From contig NC_014666.1 in the NCBI RefSeq assembly GCF_000166135.1, positions 2,604,001-2,668,000 of the forward strand: a stretch of 64,000 nt of DNA, given 5' to 3'. A program made the translations under genes and the position numbers. Positions within the stretch are counted from its first letter, which is position 1. Every line of letters starts with the position of its first letter. Source of the DNA: Pseudofrankia inefficax (lineage in GTDB: Bacteria > Actinomycetota > Actinomycetes > Frankiales > Frankiaceae). Below are positions 25,799 to 34,823 of this stretch, in pieces. The notes under the pieces are model-generated. The model made no database searches and was not told the DNA's origin. It saw only the letters and a list, made by a program, of their open reading frames with translations.

Positions 25799-28700
25799 TC
25801 AGCCTTCGCGGGTGCTGATGATCGCGTCAGCAATGGTGCGTATGACGTCTGGGCTCACGTCGGAGATGACAGCGAGAGGCAGACGGGTCCAATCGCCGCG
25901 GCTTAGCGCTTCTCCGAGAAGATGTTCAGCCCGCTGAGGGTTGCCGGCCTGCGCGAGGGCTCCCGCCACATCGGCCAACGCCCGGGCCTGGCACTGGGGG
26001 TCGGCGATGTCGCGGGCGAGTCGCTCGGCGTGCGAGTGCTCACCGGCCCGGGCGAGCGCTCCCGCCACATCGGCCAGCGCCTGCGCCTGGAGTTCCGGAA
26101 AGACGATGTCGCGGGCGAGTTGCTCGGCCTGGGCATGCTCACCCGTCTGGGCGAGGGCCTCCGCCACCTCGGCCAGCGCCTGCGCCTGTGCCTGGGAGTT
26201 CGGGTCCGTGATGTCGGTGGCGACCTGCTCGGCGCGGGCGTGCTCACCGGCTCGGGCAAGCGCACCCGCCAACCCGGCCAGCGTCCACGCCTGGTGAAGC
26301 GGGTCGGTGATGTCGCGGGCGATCTGCTCGGCCGCGGCGGCGAGCTGCTCGGCGCGGGCATGCTCACCGATCCGGGCGAGCGCACCCGCCACCTCGGCCA
26401 GCGCCCGCGCCCGGGAGCCCGGGTCGGTGATGTCGGCGGCGATCTGCTCGGCATGGGCGTGCTGCCCGGCCCGGGCAAGGGCGACAGCCACACTGGCGAA
26501 CGCCCAGGCCTGGGAGTCGGGGTCGGTGATGTCGCGGGCGATCTGCTCGGCCGCGGCGGCGACCTGCTTCGCGCGGCCATGCTCACCTGCCTGGGCAAGC
26601 CCGCCCGCGACGTCCGCCAGCGACTCGGCCTGGCGGGACCGGTCAGTGATGCTGTGGGCGACCTGTTCGGCATGGGTGTGTTCACCGGCGTTCGCCAGTG
26701 CGCCCGCCACCTCGGCCAGCGCCCAGGCCTGGGAGTCGAGGTCGGTGGTGTCGCGGGCGGCCTGCTCGGCTAGCCCGGCGACCTGCTCGGCGGGGCCATG
26801 CTCACCGGCCCGGGCAAGCGCGCCCGCGATCCCGGCCAGTGCCCGCGCGTGCATGTGCGGGTGGGTGATGTCGCGGGCGATCTGCTCGGCCGCGGCCGCG
26901 AGCTGCTCGGCGTGGTCATGCGCACCGGCCCGGGCAAACGCGCCCGCCGCCTCGGCCAGCGCCCGCGCCTGGGCGCCCGGGTCGGCGATGCGGTGGGCGA
27001 CCTGCTCGGCGTGGTCATGCGCACCGACCTGCGCAAGCGCTCCGACCACCTCGACCAACGCCGGGGCCTGGTAGGGCAGCTCGGCAATGCCGTAGGCAAC
27101 CTGTTCGGCACGGTCAGGCTCACCGGCCCGGGCGAGGGCACCAGCCGCGGCCGTCAGCGCCAAGGCCTGTATGGACGGTTGGGCGATGTCGCGGGCGACC
27201 TGTTCGGCAGCGGCGGCGACCTGCCCGGCCCAGGCCTGCTCACCGGCCTGGACGAGGGCACCGGTCACGTCGGCCAGAGCCCGGGCCTGGGAATAGGGGT
27301 GGGTGGTGCTGAGGGCGGCCTGTTCGGCCGTGGCGGCGACCTGCCTGGCTCGGGCCTGCTCACCGGCCCGAGCCAGGGCACCAGCTACACCGGCCAGCGC
27401 ACCGGCCCGGATGTCCGGGTTGGTGATGTCGCGAGTGACCTGCTCGGCGCGGTCAGGCTCGCCGGCCTGGGCAAGGGCCCCCGCTACCTCGACCAGCGCC
27501 TTGGCCTGCGCGTACGGCTCGGTGATGCCGCGGGCGATCCGCTCGGCGTGGGCATCTTCGCCGGTCTGGGCGAGGGCTCCAGCCACCTCGACCAGCGCCA
27601 GGTCCTGAAAGTGCGGGTTCGTGATGGCGCGGGCGAGCTGTTCGGCGCGGGCGGTGTGGCCGAGTCGGGCCCAGACAGCGGGGAGACGGGTGGGAATGTT
27701 GCTGTTGCGGGCCGCGATGCGTTGGCGGTGCACGGCGAGTCGGGCCATCAGCCGCAGGTCTGGGGATGGCTGGGTGAGGATGCTGTTCTGGGCGTCGGTG
27801 ATCTCGGCGAGGGCGGCGGTGTCGCCGCCGGTGAGGTCGAGCATCCGGTCGTGTCGTGTCTGGTCGGTGGCGCAGTCAACGGCGCGGGCCAGCTCGCCGG
27901 TGTCGAGGAGCAGCCGGTAGTAGCCGCGCAGCAGGTATTCCGGGGTGTGCCGCGGCCACTTCTGTTGCCAGTAGCCGTGCGCCCAGGTGTGGAGCTTCTC
28001 CCGGTAGGCAGCCAGCCTTTTCGATCCGTAGGCGCGGACGGACTCCTGGGCGAGTTCCTCATGACCGAGCAGGTATACCCTCGACCCGCCCGCCGAGTTC
28101 CACCGCGCGGCTCGGCTGGAGAAGCTACGACCGGAGACCGTCGACAGCAGCCGTTCGATGTCCCATTCAGTGGCATCGAGATCGCCGGCGAGTTCCTCGA
28201 GATCACGGCCGGAGAGACCGCCGCCGGCGGCGGTCACGAGCCCCAACAGGTCCCGTTCCAACGGGCCGCCGGTCCGCAGCCGTTCCAGATCGGACCGCAT
28301 ATCCGCGCGGATCGTCGTGGCGAAGTCAGAGCGCTCCAGCACCTGAACGATGTTCCGGTCACTGAGCGGATGGCCGGCGGGCACGTCGTCCGGGAGGGGT
28401 GGGTTCGGTCGGCCCGCGACCACCACCCGCGCTCCGTCCGGCGGGTTCGCCGGCAGCAGACCGGCGATACTGCGTGCTCCCGGCCCCGTCACGCCCCGAT
28501 CCTCGTCGAGCCCGTCAACGACCAGCACCAGCCGTTGCCCACGAGCCTTGCAGTGCGCCGCGGCCTCCGCGAAGAACTTGAACCACAGCCGCTCCGCGCG
28601 ACCCGGATCCTGGAACGGGGGCACCGACTCCCCGACGATGTCGGCGAGCTGCTCGGTCACGATCTCGACAAACGCCGCGCGGTCACTGTTTCCCGCATAC

Positions 28701-29245
28701 CGGGCAGTGATGAAGAACGACACCACCCGCACCCCCGGCGGGGGAGCAAGCACAAACGACGACATCAAGGCCGACTTACCCGTCCACGCCGCCGCCCGCC
28801 ACCACAGATACCGCCGGCCATTGGAATCATCAGGGGCGGTACAGAACTCGGCCAGCCGCGCCAGTTCCCCCTCACGGCCTACCAGCCGCGGCGGCGCGAT
28901 CTGCCGCACCTGCTCCACATACGCCGACCGGCCCAGCGGGCCCGAGCCCGGCCCAGCCGCATCTCCGGCGAACAGCGCCTCACGAGCTGGCCCCGCCGCG
29001 GCGAAGACCGGGTTCTCAGGAAACTGTTCGGCGGCTTCGGCCAGCAGCCGCTCCGCGCCGGCAGCCGCGACGCCCTGCTTGAGCAGGTCCGCGACCGCCC
29101 TCCAGAACACCCGCGAACTCTGCGCTCCCCACGGCACATCAGGCACGCGAACCCCGGCGTTCGTGACCACCTGTCGCGCCGACAGCGGATCGGCGTACAC
29201 CTCAGCGAGCGCCTCGACCTGCTCGCTGGTCAGCCCCGCACTCAT
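25799..29245 (-). CDS. EAD1-STAND NTPase with a long array of helical repeats
   Basis: 1148 residues. Residues 1-83 match effector-associated domain 1: SEQVEALAEVYADPLSARQV, VFWRAVADLLKQG and EQFPENPVF. The NTPase follows LVGREGEL, with a variant P-loop AAAWTGKS (first Gly replaced by Ala, as in the WWxxxxWxGKSAL group) and Walker B LVLVVDGLDED at ~239-248. Residues ~533-1104 form about sixteen near-identical repeats, consensus HAEQVARDITDPxxQARALA plus EVAGALARAGEHA, in 33- and 40-residue versions. EAD1 domains are known to recruit separate effectors by homotypic contact in actinobacterial conflict systems. No partner with EAD1 is visible in this window. The ATG at 29245 follows GGGGGGTGG. 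Confidence 0.88.
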   Translation of the reverse strand: MSAGLTSEQVEALAEVYADPLSARQVVTNAGVRVPDVPWGAQSSRVFWRAVADLLKQGVAAAGAERLLAEAAEQFPENPVFAAAGPAREALFAGDAAGPGSGPLGRSAYVEQVRQIAPPRLVGREGELARLAEFCTAPDDSNGRRYLWWRAAAWTGKSALMSSFVLAPPPGVRVVSFFITARYAGNSDRAAFVEIVTEQLADIVGESVPPFQDPGRAERLWFKFFAEAAAHCKARGQRLVLVVDGLDEDRGVTGPGARSIAGLLPANPPDGARVVVAGRPNPPLPDDVPAGHPLSDRNIVQVLERSDFATTIRADMRSDLERLRTGGPLERDLLGLVTAAGGGLSGRDLEELAGDLDATEWDIERLLSTVSGRSFSSRAARWNSAGGSRVYLLGHEELAQESVRAYGSKRLAAYREKLHTWAHGYWQQKWPRHTPEYLLRGYYRLLLDTGELARAVDCATDQTRHDRMLDLTGGDTAALAEITDAQNSILTQPSPDLRLMARLAVHRQRIAARNSNIPTRLPAVWARLGHTARAEQLARAITNPHFQDLALVEVAGALAQTGEDAHAERIARGITEPYAQAKALVEVAGALAQAGEPDRAEQVTRDITNPDIRAGALAGVAGALARAGEQARARQVAATAEQAALSTTHPYSQARALADVTGALVQAGEQAWAGQVAAAAEQVARDIAQPSIQALALTAAAGALARAGEPDRAEQVAYGIAELPYQAPALVEVVGALAQVGAHDHAEQVAHRIADPGAQARALAEAAGAFARAGAHDHAEQLAAAAEQIARDITHPHMHARALAGIAGALARAGEHGPAEQVAGLAEQAARDTTDLDSQAWALAEVAGALANAGEHTHAEQVAHSITDRSRQAESLADVAGGLAQAGEHGRAKQVAAAAEQIARDITDPDSQAWAFASVAVALARAGQHAHAEQIAADITDPGSRARALAEVAGALARIGEHARAEQLAAAAEQIARDITDPLHQAWTLAGLAGALARAGEHARAEQVATDITDPNSQAQAQALAEVAEALAQTGEHAQAEQLARDIVFPELQAQALADVAGALARAGEHSHAERLARDIADPQCQARALADVAGALAQAGNPQRAEHLLGEALSRGDWTRLPLAVISDVSPDVIRTIADAIISTREG
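25934..27649 (-). repeat. About sixteen in-frame 99/120-bp repeats inside the EAD1-STAND gene
   Basis: Units encode roughly 33 residues (nine units), 40 residues with an extra AAAAEQI-like heptad in the first helix (six units) and one of about 35. They share CTGCTCGGC-, GCCCGGGC- and GGTGATGTCGCGGGC-type blocks at the DNA level. High similarity between units favours slippage and recombination, and explains the long spurious open frames on the opposite strand. Confidence 0.85.
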
Positions 29246-29422
29246 GCCACCCCCCGGCAGCCCGAGCCCACCCAGACGATACGACTCGCAGCATCCCACC
29301 AGGCGGCCCACGTCCGCGCCGCCGTGACTGGCTGACGTACGCGTGGCGTTCCAGTGGCCAGTAGGTGACGTTCCGCTGGAGTACGCGCCGCCGCCGAGGT
29401 TCTGCCGGCAGAGTGCGGCCCC

Positions 29423-31396
29423 GTGCCTATTTTTCGCCCGCGTGTCAGCGTCGCCTCGGTGTGCGCCGGGGCACTGACCCTCTCTGGATTCGCCGTCGCC
29501 GGGGTGCTCGCCGCACAGCCCGCGGCCGCCGCCGACCCGGCCGGTTATCAGAACGTCCGGATCAACGAGGTCACCTCGTCGAACAACGACACAGTGGAGC
29601 TGTACAACGCCGGTTCGGCCTCGGTGAGTATCAGCGGCTGGAAGATGTCCGACGACAGCTTCTCGCCGCAGTCGTTCAGCCCCTCGGCCAGCACGATCCC
29701 GGCCGGCGGCTTCGTCACGTTCAACTCGCCCAAGGGGCTCGGCGACGCGGACAAGCTGGTGATCTATACGCCCGGCGGGACGGTGGTCGACCGGGTCGAG
29801 TGGGCCACCGACAAGGCGAAGCCGGCGATGGCGCGCTGCGGTGGCGACGGCACCGGCGCGTGGGTGACCACGACGACGGCGGCCACGTTCGGCGCCGCGA
29901 ACGCGGCCGGCTGCCCCTCGTCGATTCCGGCGGCGAGCCGGGTGCGGATCAACGAGGTGACCTCAGACGGCTCCGACACCGTGGAGCTCTACAACGGTGG
30001 AACGAGCGCGGTCAGCGTCGGGTCGTGGAAGTACGTCGACGGCGACACCAGCCACTCCGCGGCGACGATCTCGTCCTCCTCGCCAAGCGCGACCAGCATC
30101 CCCGCGGGGGGCTACGTCACGTTCAACTCGACCATCGGCCTGGGGGACAACGACTCGGTGTTCCTGCTGGACAGCAGCGGCAACACGATCGACTCGGTGA
30201 CCTGGGCGACCGACGGCGCGAAGCCGTCCGATGAGCGCTGCGCGAACGGTTCTGGCTGGTTCCAGACCGCCACGACCGCGACCTTCGGCGGCGCGAACTC
30301 CTGCACGGGCTCCGGCGGCGGTACCGGTGGCGGCACCGGTCAGCTGCTGGGCGGCGGCGGCGCGCTCACCAGCGGCTGCACCCCCGAGGCCCCCACCGGC
30401 ACGGGCTCCAGCCCGGCGGGCACCCTGGCCTGGCCGGGTGGCCTCGACGTCACGATCGCCGACAACGTCTGCGCGTTCATCACGTCGACCGGTCCCGAGG
30501 GCCGCGATCTGAGCGGGCTGGCGTTCGATCCGGCGAACCCCTCCGTGCTGTGGGCGGCCAAGAACAAGAACTGGCTGTTCAAGCTGGTCAAGAGCAGCGG
30601 CAAGTGGATCCCGGACCCTTCGTGGAGCGCGACCGGGAAGCAGCTGCATTTCACAGGCGGCACCGGCCAGCCGGACACGGAGGGCCTGACGGTTGGCGCG
30701 AACGGCCACGTCTACGTGACGTCCGAGCGTGACAACGCCGCGAACACGGTCCCCAAGGACACGATCATGGAGTTCAACCCCGCGGCGGCCGGCTCGACGC
30801 TGACGCCGCTGCACCAGTGGGACATGACCTCGCAGTTCCCGCAGCTCAACACCGGTAGCAGCGCCGACGCCAACCTGGGCTTCGAGGGCGTCGGCTACGT
30901 GCCGGACAGCTGGCTGACGGCGAACGGCTGGAAGGACCCGCTCACCGGCGCCGCCTACAACCCGGCGAACTACCCGCTGCACGGTTCGGGCCTGTTCTTC
31001 GCCGGCCTGGAATGGGACGGCACGCTGCACGTATACGGACTGAACTCCGACGGCACGTTCACCACGTTCGGCGCGGTGGCGACCGGGAAGGCCTCCGTGA
31101 TGGACGTGCTGTTCGACGCCGGAACGCAGCGCGTCATCGCGATCTGCGACAACACCTGCGGCGAGACGCACACCCTCCTGAAGGTCGACGCCAGCGGCGT
31201 GATCGTCCCGGACGTGACCTACACGAACCCGGCCGTCATGCCGATCGACAACCTCGAGGGCTTCGCGCTCGCGCCGACCGCGACCTGCGTCAACGGTTTC
31301 CGCGAGGCGGTCTGGTCCGACGACGGCATCTACGGCTTCGGTGCCGGCACATCCTCCTCCGGACACGCCCTCTACAGCGGCACCTTCCCCTGCTGA
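29423..31396 (+). CDS. Secreted lamin-tail-domain protein with C-terminal beta-propeller-like region
   Basis: 657 residues. A Sec signal peptide (hydrophobic core ALTLSGFAVAGVLAAQ, AAAAD cleavage region) starts the protein. Two lamin-tail domains follow: VRINEVTSSNNDTVELYNAG and VRINEVTSDGSDTVELYNGG, each with IPAGG(F/Y)VTFNS. After a Gly-rich linker (~300) comes a propeller- or phytase-like region (GLAFDPANPSVLWAAKNKN, TEGLTVGANGHVYVTSE, DNLEGFALAPTATCV). Bacterial lamin-tail domains often accompany secreted nucleases, phytases or cell-wall proteins. The C-terminal enzyme class is uncertain. GTG start at 29423. Confidence 0.82.
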   Translation: MPIFRPRVSVASVCAGALTLSGFAVAGVLAAQPAAAADPAGYQNVRINEVTSSNNDTVELYNAGSASVSISGWKMSDDSFSPQSFSPSASTIPAGGFVTFNSPKGLGDADKLVIYTPGGTVVDRVEWATDKAKPAMARCGGDGTGAWVTTTTAATFGAANAAGCPSSIPAASRVRINEVTSDGSDTVELYNGGTSAVSVGSWKYVDGDTSHSAATISSSSPSATSIPAGGYVTFNSTIGLGDNDSVFLLDSSGNTIDSVTWATDGAKPSDERCANGSGWFQTATTATFGGANSCTGSGGGTGGGTGQLLGGGGALTSGCTPEAPTGTGSSPAGTLAWPGGLDVTIADNVCAFITSTGPEGRDLSGLAFDPANPSVLWAAKNKNWLFKLVKSSGKWIPDPSWSATGKQLHFTGGTGQPDTEGLTVGANGHVYVTSERDNAANTVPKDTIMEFNPAAAGSTLTPLHQWDMTSQFPQLNTGSSADANLGFEGVGYVPDSWLTANGWKDPLTGAAYNPANYPLHGSGLFFAGLEWDGTLHVYGLNSDGTFTTFGAVATGKASVMDVLFDAGTQRVIAICDNTCGETHTLLKVDASGVIVPDVTYTNPAVMPIDNLEGFALAPTATCVNGFREAVWSDDGIYGFGAGTSSSGHALYSGTFPC

Positions 31397-31415
31397 AGGT
31401 CCACGACTGGATAGC

Positions 31416-31478
31416 GACGAAGCTCCTGGCGGGCAGGCTCACGATCCTGAACGAGCCCCACCTGCCAGGAGCTTCGTC
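31416..31478. terminator. Strong hairpin between convergent genes (bidirectional terminator candidate)
   Basis: GACGAAGCTCCTGGC at 31416-31430 and GCCAGGAGCTTCGTC at 31464-31478 are perfect 15-bp inverted arms, with a nested GGCTC (31436) / GAGCC (31453) stem inside. It lies between the stop codons of the lamin-tail gene (plus) and the following membrane protein gene (minus). No U-run is present, as usual for GC-rich actinomycetes. Confidence 0.7.
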
Positions 31479-31510
31479 ATCAGCGGGCTCTCCGCAGGTT
31501 CTATCCGTGG

Positions 31511-32209
31511 TCAGCCGAGGTTGACGCCGATGATGACGGCGACCGCGCCCAGAACGAGGAGGAGCACCCAGACGAGGATGAGATTGCCGGTCACGTCGTA
31601 GTAGTGCTCCTCGGCGGCCACGCGGCCACGCTGGATGGCGGCGTCGTCGCGCGGGTGGGAGCGCTGCCACGTGCGCCAGTCGCCGCCGACGCTGACCCCG
31701 CCGGCGCCCAGCCGCCGCAGGGCCTCCGCCTGGGGGATGGCACGCAGGAAGGCGCCGTCGATGGTGACGCCGTCGCGGGCACGCGACGCGATGAAGCCGA
31801 GCGGCGGGGGGAGGGGCGTCGGGTTGTCCCCGGTGTGCAGGCGCAGGGGTGGCAGTCGGACCGGCAGGGCGAACGCCAGCACGAGGGTCGGTGGCCTGGG
31901 GTCGATGCCGCCTCGCGGAAGTCCGCAGAGTCTGGTCGCCAGGTAGGGGATCAGAAGGCCGTCCGCGGCGATTTGCGGATAGGCCTGCCAGTCGGGGGAC
32001 TCTCGCCTTTCGGTGGTCCGGTACACCGGCACCGCGACGACCTCGTCGAGGCCGATCTCGATGCGCCTCGCGCCGAAATAGGACGGCAGCCGGAGCCGCA
32101 GCCGGTCGGGGTAGAGCTCGATCGCCGCTTGTCGCCCCCAGTAGATGTCCAGCGGGATCACGCTCGGCCGGCCCTGGACCGGGCCCAAACTAGCTGGGCG
32201 TTCTGTCAC
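31511..32209 (-). CDS. Hypothetical protein with C-terminal membrane anchor
   Basis: About 232 residues from a GTG at 32209. The N-terminal part looks beta-rich (IYWGRQAAIELYPDRLRLRL, EIGLDEVVAVPVY, RARDGVTIDG), perhaps PH-like. A Pro-rich middle and one C-terminal transmembrane helix (LILVWVLLLVLGAVAVIIGV) follow, so it is probably tail-anchored with the domain in the cytoplasm. No family was recognised. The start is uncertain because no good ribosome-binding site is seen. The frame continues far upstream to 32653, but that part overlaps the divergent reductase gene and is not protein-like. Confidence 0.65.
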   Translation of the reverse strand: MTERPASLGPVQGRPSVIPLDIYWGRQAAIELYPDRLRLRLPSYFGARRIEIGLDEVVAVPVYRTTERRESPDWQAYPQIAADGLLIPYLATRLCGLPRGGIDPRPPTLVLAFALPVRLPPLRLHTGDNPTPLPPPLGFIASRARDGVTIDGAFLRAIPQAEALRRLGAGGVSVGGDWRTWQRSHPRDDAAIQRGRVAAEEHYYDVTGNLILVWVLLLVLGAVAVIIGVNLG

Positions 32210-32308
32210 GGTGAAGGAGGGTATGCCTTCTCGCCCCCGGCGGTGATCCCGCGGCCCGAGCGCTATCGTCCGGACGTCCGCTTGCAAGTCGCAGCCACGT
32301 GGGGGCTC

Positions 32309-32917
32309 ATGGTGTCGGATACGACCTGCCACATGTCGATCTCGCTGGACGGCTTCGTCGCCGGGCCGGACCAGAGCAGGCAGGACCCACTGGGGAAGCG
32401 GGGGCGAGAGCTGCACGGCTGGCACATGGGGGATCCGCGCGCCAACGACGCCGACAGGACCGCGACCGAGTGGCTCATGCGTCCCCGGGGCGCGTATGTG
32501 ATGGGGCGGAACATGTTCGGCCCGATCCGCGGGGAATGGGACGAGGACTGGTCTGGCTGGTGGGGACCCGAACCGCCGTATCACGCACCGGTCTTCGTGC
32601 TGACCCATCACCGCCATGATCCGATCCCGATGGACGGGGGGACGACGTTCCATTTCGTCACGGACGGCTTCGAGGCGGCCTACTCCGCGGCACGTGAGGC
32701 CGCCGGGGGCAAAGGGGTGGACATCGCCGGTGGCGCGTCCACCGTTCGACAGGCGCTGACCGCCGGCGTGATCGACGAGCTCACTCTCGACATCGCGCCC
32801 GTCCTGCTCGGTTCAGGCGAGCGCATCTTCGACGGTGTTGAGTCCTTCGGCTTCGAGCCCGCCGAGGTGCTTCACTCCCCGCTGACCACCCACATCCGCT
32901 ACCGCCGCGCCAGCTGA
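32309..32917 (+). CDS. Dihydrofolate-reductase-family protein (RibD C-terminal-like)
   Basis: 202 residues. It starts MSISLDGFVAGPDQS after a short N-terminus, followed by YVMGRNMFGPIRGEW, VFVLTHH, VDIAGGASTVRQALTAG and IDELTLDIAPVLLGSGERIF. This is the standard RibD_C/DHFR-like pattern with an NADPH-binding GG loop. These stand-alone reductases are common in actinomycetes and mostly unassigned. ATG at 32309 follows GTGGGGG. It is one of three such paralogues in this window (also 36842 and 56659). Confidence 0.9.
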   Translation: MVSDTTCHMSISLDGFVAGPDQSRQDPLGKRGRELHGWHMGDPRANDADRTATEWLMRPRGAYVMGRNMFGPIRGEWDEDWSGWWGPEPPYHAPVFVLTHHRHDPIPMDGGTTFHFVTDGFEAAYSAAREAAGGKGVDIAGGASTVRQALTAGVIDELTLDIAPVLLGSGERIFDGVESFGFEPAEVLHSPLTTHIRYRRAS

Positions 32918-33080
32918 CTCCGCCGCCGACTCGCCCACCGTCCCGACATCGGTCCCGGCGAGGAGCGTGGCTCGCCGCCGTCGCTCATCGGACATCGCGA
33001 GAACGGAAAGGATGGCCGGCGACTACGGTTCGTGCGTCGATGGACGCGACGGGGCGACTGGGACCGGTCGGGAGGCGGAT

Positions 33081-33851
33081 GTGTCGGCAGGCAGAACAGG
33101 TCGACGCATCCGCGCATGGTCAGCCGTCCTCGGAGCGGCGACGGTGACGATGCTCGCGAGTTGCGCCGGCGGAGCGCAGCCTGCCGGCCAAGCGGCCACG
33201 ACGACGCCGGCAGCGGCCGCCGCGACGACGGTTCCGGCCGGGACAACGCCAACCAAGGCACGTTCGGGCGCAGCCGTGGTGGCCACCCGGCTGATCAATT
33301 TGGCCCCGGTCGACCAGCGCGGCCACGCGACGAGTGGCTGGTCCATCGACCGGAACGACGACGATCCCAACGCCCCGATCGACTGCGGTGACACCAGCCA
33401 GGCATATCCCTCGCCTGCCGCCGCCAGCGGAGACATCTACAGCTGCGCGCCGAGCGCCGCCGAGGCGGACGCCTGCTGGCCGACAGCCCAGGCCCGCCAG
33501 ATGCTCTGCCTGCGCGACCCGTACTCGCCCGTCCTCACCGCCCTGACGGCTCAGGCGCTCGTCGCCAAGGTCTCCGCGCCCAGGGATCCCGTCCCGCTCG
33601 GCCTGCGCCTGGCCAACGGTGATCAGTGTCGGCTCCGTGACGGCGGTGCTTGGGGATCCCCGCCGCAGCATCCGGACTATGTCGGCTACTACTCCTGTGC
33701 CTCGCACGGCATCGTCTGGGCGCCCCAGGAATCGTCCACCGGCGGCATCGACCGGACCACCAAGCGCTGGACCGTCCTGGTCGGCGGCGAGACCGGCCCG
33801 CTCACCACCGTCGCCGTCACCGACGCCTCCTTCGTCACCACCGCTGCCTGA
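33081..33851 (+). CDS. Secreted lipoprotein of unknown function
   Basis: 256 residues. A twin-Arg-like N-terminus and hydrophobic helix end in TMLASCAGG, a good lipobox. An Ala/Thr-rich linker follows. The mature part has several conserved-looking Cys residues (IDCGDTSQAYPS, YSCAPSA, ACWPTA, MLCLRDPYSP, QCRLRDGGAW, YYSCASHGI), suggesting disulfide-stabilised extracytoplasmic folding. GTG at 33081 follows GGGAGGCG at ideal spacing, preferred over upstream in-frame ATGs that give a non-signal-like start. No family was recognised. Confidence 0.75.
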   Translation: MSAGRTGRRIRAWSAVLGAATVTMLASCAGGAQPAGQAATTTPAAAAATTVPAGTTPTKARSGAAVVATRLINLAPVDQRGHATSGWSIDRNDDDPNAPIDCGDTSQAYPSPAAASGDIYSCAPSAAEADACWPTAQARQMLCLRDPYSPVLTALTAQALVAKVSAPRDPVPLGLRLANGDQCRLRDGGAWGSPPQHPDYVGYYSCASHGIVWAPQESSTGGIDRTTKRWTVLVGGETGPLTTVAVTDASFVTTAA

Positions 33852-34274
33852 CCCAGCACTGAGCCTGGACTAGGCAGGCTGTCACCGGGAGCGCGGATCT
33901 CGCTCAGAGTTGGTGGCAGATTCGTCGGACCGGCATAGAGACGGACCGAGCCACAACGAGGGTTCGGGCGCCTGGGAGAGGTCGGTGAACGCGCCCGCAC
34001 CATGCGGGGGTTCTCGCGGCCGCGTCGTCTCAGCGCGTCAGATTGTCGATCTCTTGGCCCGGCTGGATAGCGAGACCCCGCTGCCTGCGGCGAGGCGCCG
34101 AGGTGCCAGGCAGTCACCCTCCCCGGTGATCGTGTCCGGCGCTGTCTCGTAGCCACCAGAGGGCGAAAACAGCGATCGTTGTTTGGCCCTTCGGTGGTCG
34201 CGCGCGGGGCTGTGCCGTGGCCACAGCCGTTGGACCATTTCACCAGGTCACACCGGCGTCGATCTATAGCAGGT

Positions 34275-34349
34275 CAGATCACCCAGATCCACGAAAGCGC
34301 AAATCGGATCCAGCGCGTAGTGACGTCGCGTCAGTTCCGGATGGGCTGA
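34275..34349 (+). pseudogene. Second, more decayed relic of an acyl-CoA dehydrogenase 3' end (copy B)
   Basis: Reading from 34275 gives QITQIHESANRIQRVVTSRQ, then FRMG and a stop. It aligns with copy A at 6248-6322 without gaps in this stretch and retains the RVVxSRQ end of acyl-CoA dehydrogenases while losing the YEGTNQ hallmark. Similarity also covers CCAGGTCACA and GTCGATCTATA upstream and GCTGTTT...GGTCAG downstream of the stop. The two relics thus descend from one repeated segment. Confidence 0.55.
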
Positions 34350-34545
34350 CGGCCCGCTGTTTTTAATGGTCAGAGGCCTGAGGCGTCATCTGGGAGGTCG
34401 ACGGCAGGGCTGGATCGGTGACTTTGGGTTTCCGGTTTAGTCCGGCTGTGTCCTGTCTCCATGGCGGACCGATGCTCCACTCAACTACCGCCTACTGAAT
34501 AACCCGACACTGACGAAGTGGGCAGCACCTAATCTGCTAGGCCTC

Positions 34546-34560
34546 CGGTCGGTCCGACCG
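34546..34560. promoter_or_regulatory. Perfect 15-bp palindrome, possible operator
   Basis: CGGTCGG-T-CCGACCG has 7-bp perfect arms. It is located about 260 bp upstream of the membrane protein/methyltransferase pair in an otherwise gene-free spacer. No adjacent regulator gene is obvious, so function is speculative. Confidence 0.3.
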
Positions 34561-34823
34561 AACGCGGATGTGGTTGTGTTCTCGAACAGTGAGGTTCCGA
34601 CCACGCGGGCGGCATGTCACTAGTACTGTGGCTCCGATGTGGCCCACCGTTCTGTCTGGAAGGGGCCAGTTGGTGTTGGACAGCGATCTTGTCAGGTGAC
34701 GGCAGCACCCCGTGGTCGGGGTTCTCTGACACGTGGCTCCTCGGTTTTCGCCGTATCTACGCCATCTTTGTTGTCCGTGGGAATCGCGACCCACACCGGA
34801 CCGCTGCCCGCAGTCCGTGGGCC

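Larger units (their letters stand above)
33852..34823. other. Long spacer with degenerate repeat material
   Basis: 970 bp without a convincing intact gene. It contains the second acyl-CoA dehydrogenase tail relic (34275-34349) with its flanks, a perfect palindrome CGGTCGGTCCGACCG at 34546-34560, and a CTAGTACTGTGGCTCC motif at 34620-34635 matching 6019-6034. Frames around 33910-34240 on both strands are short and unrecognised. Confidence 0.5.

Noticed and set aside
25934-27649. CRISPR-like periodic repeats
   Set aside because: The periodicity (99/120 bp) is in frame, has no unique spacers, and encodes a repeat protein.
26798-29335. 845-residue open frame on the plus strand opposite the EAD1-STAND gene
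   Set aside because: It mirrors the repetitive, GC-rich EAD1-STAND gene; its sequence is Gly/Arg-rich without domain motifs, while the minus-strand product has clear EAD1 and NTPase motifs.
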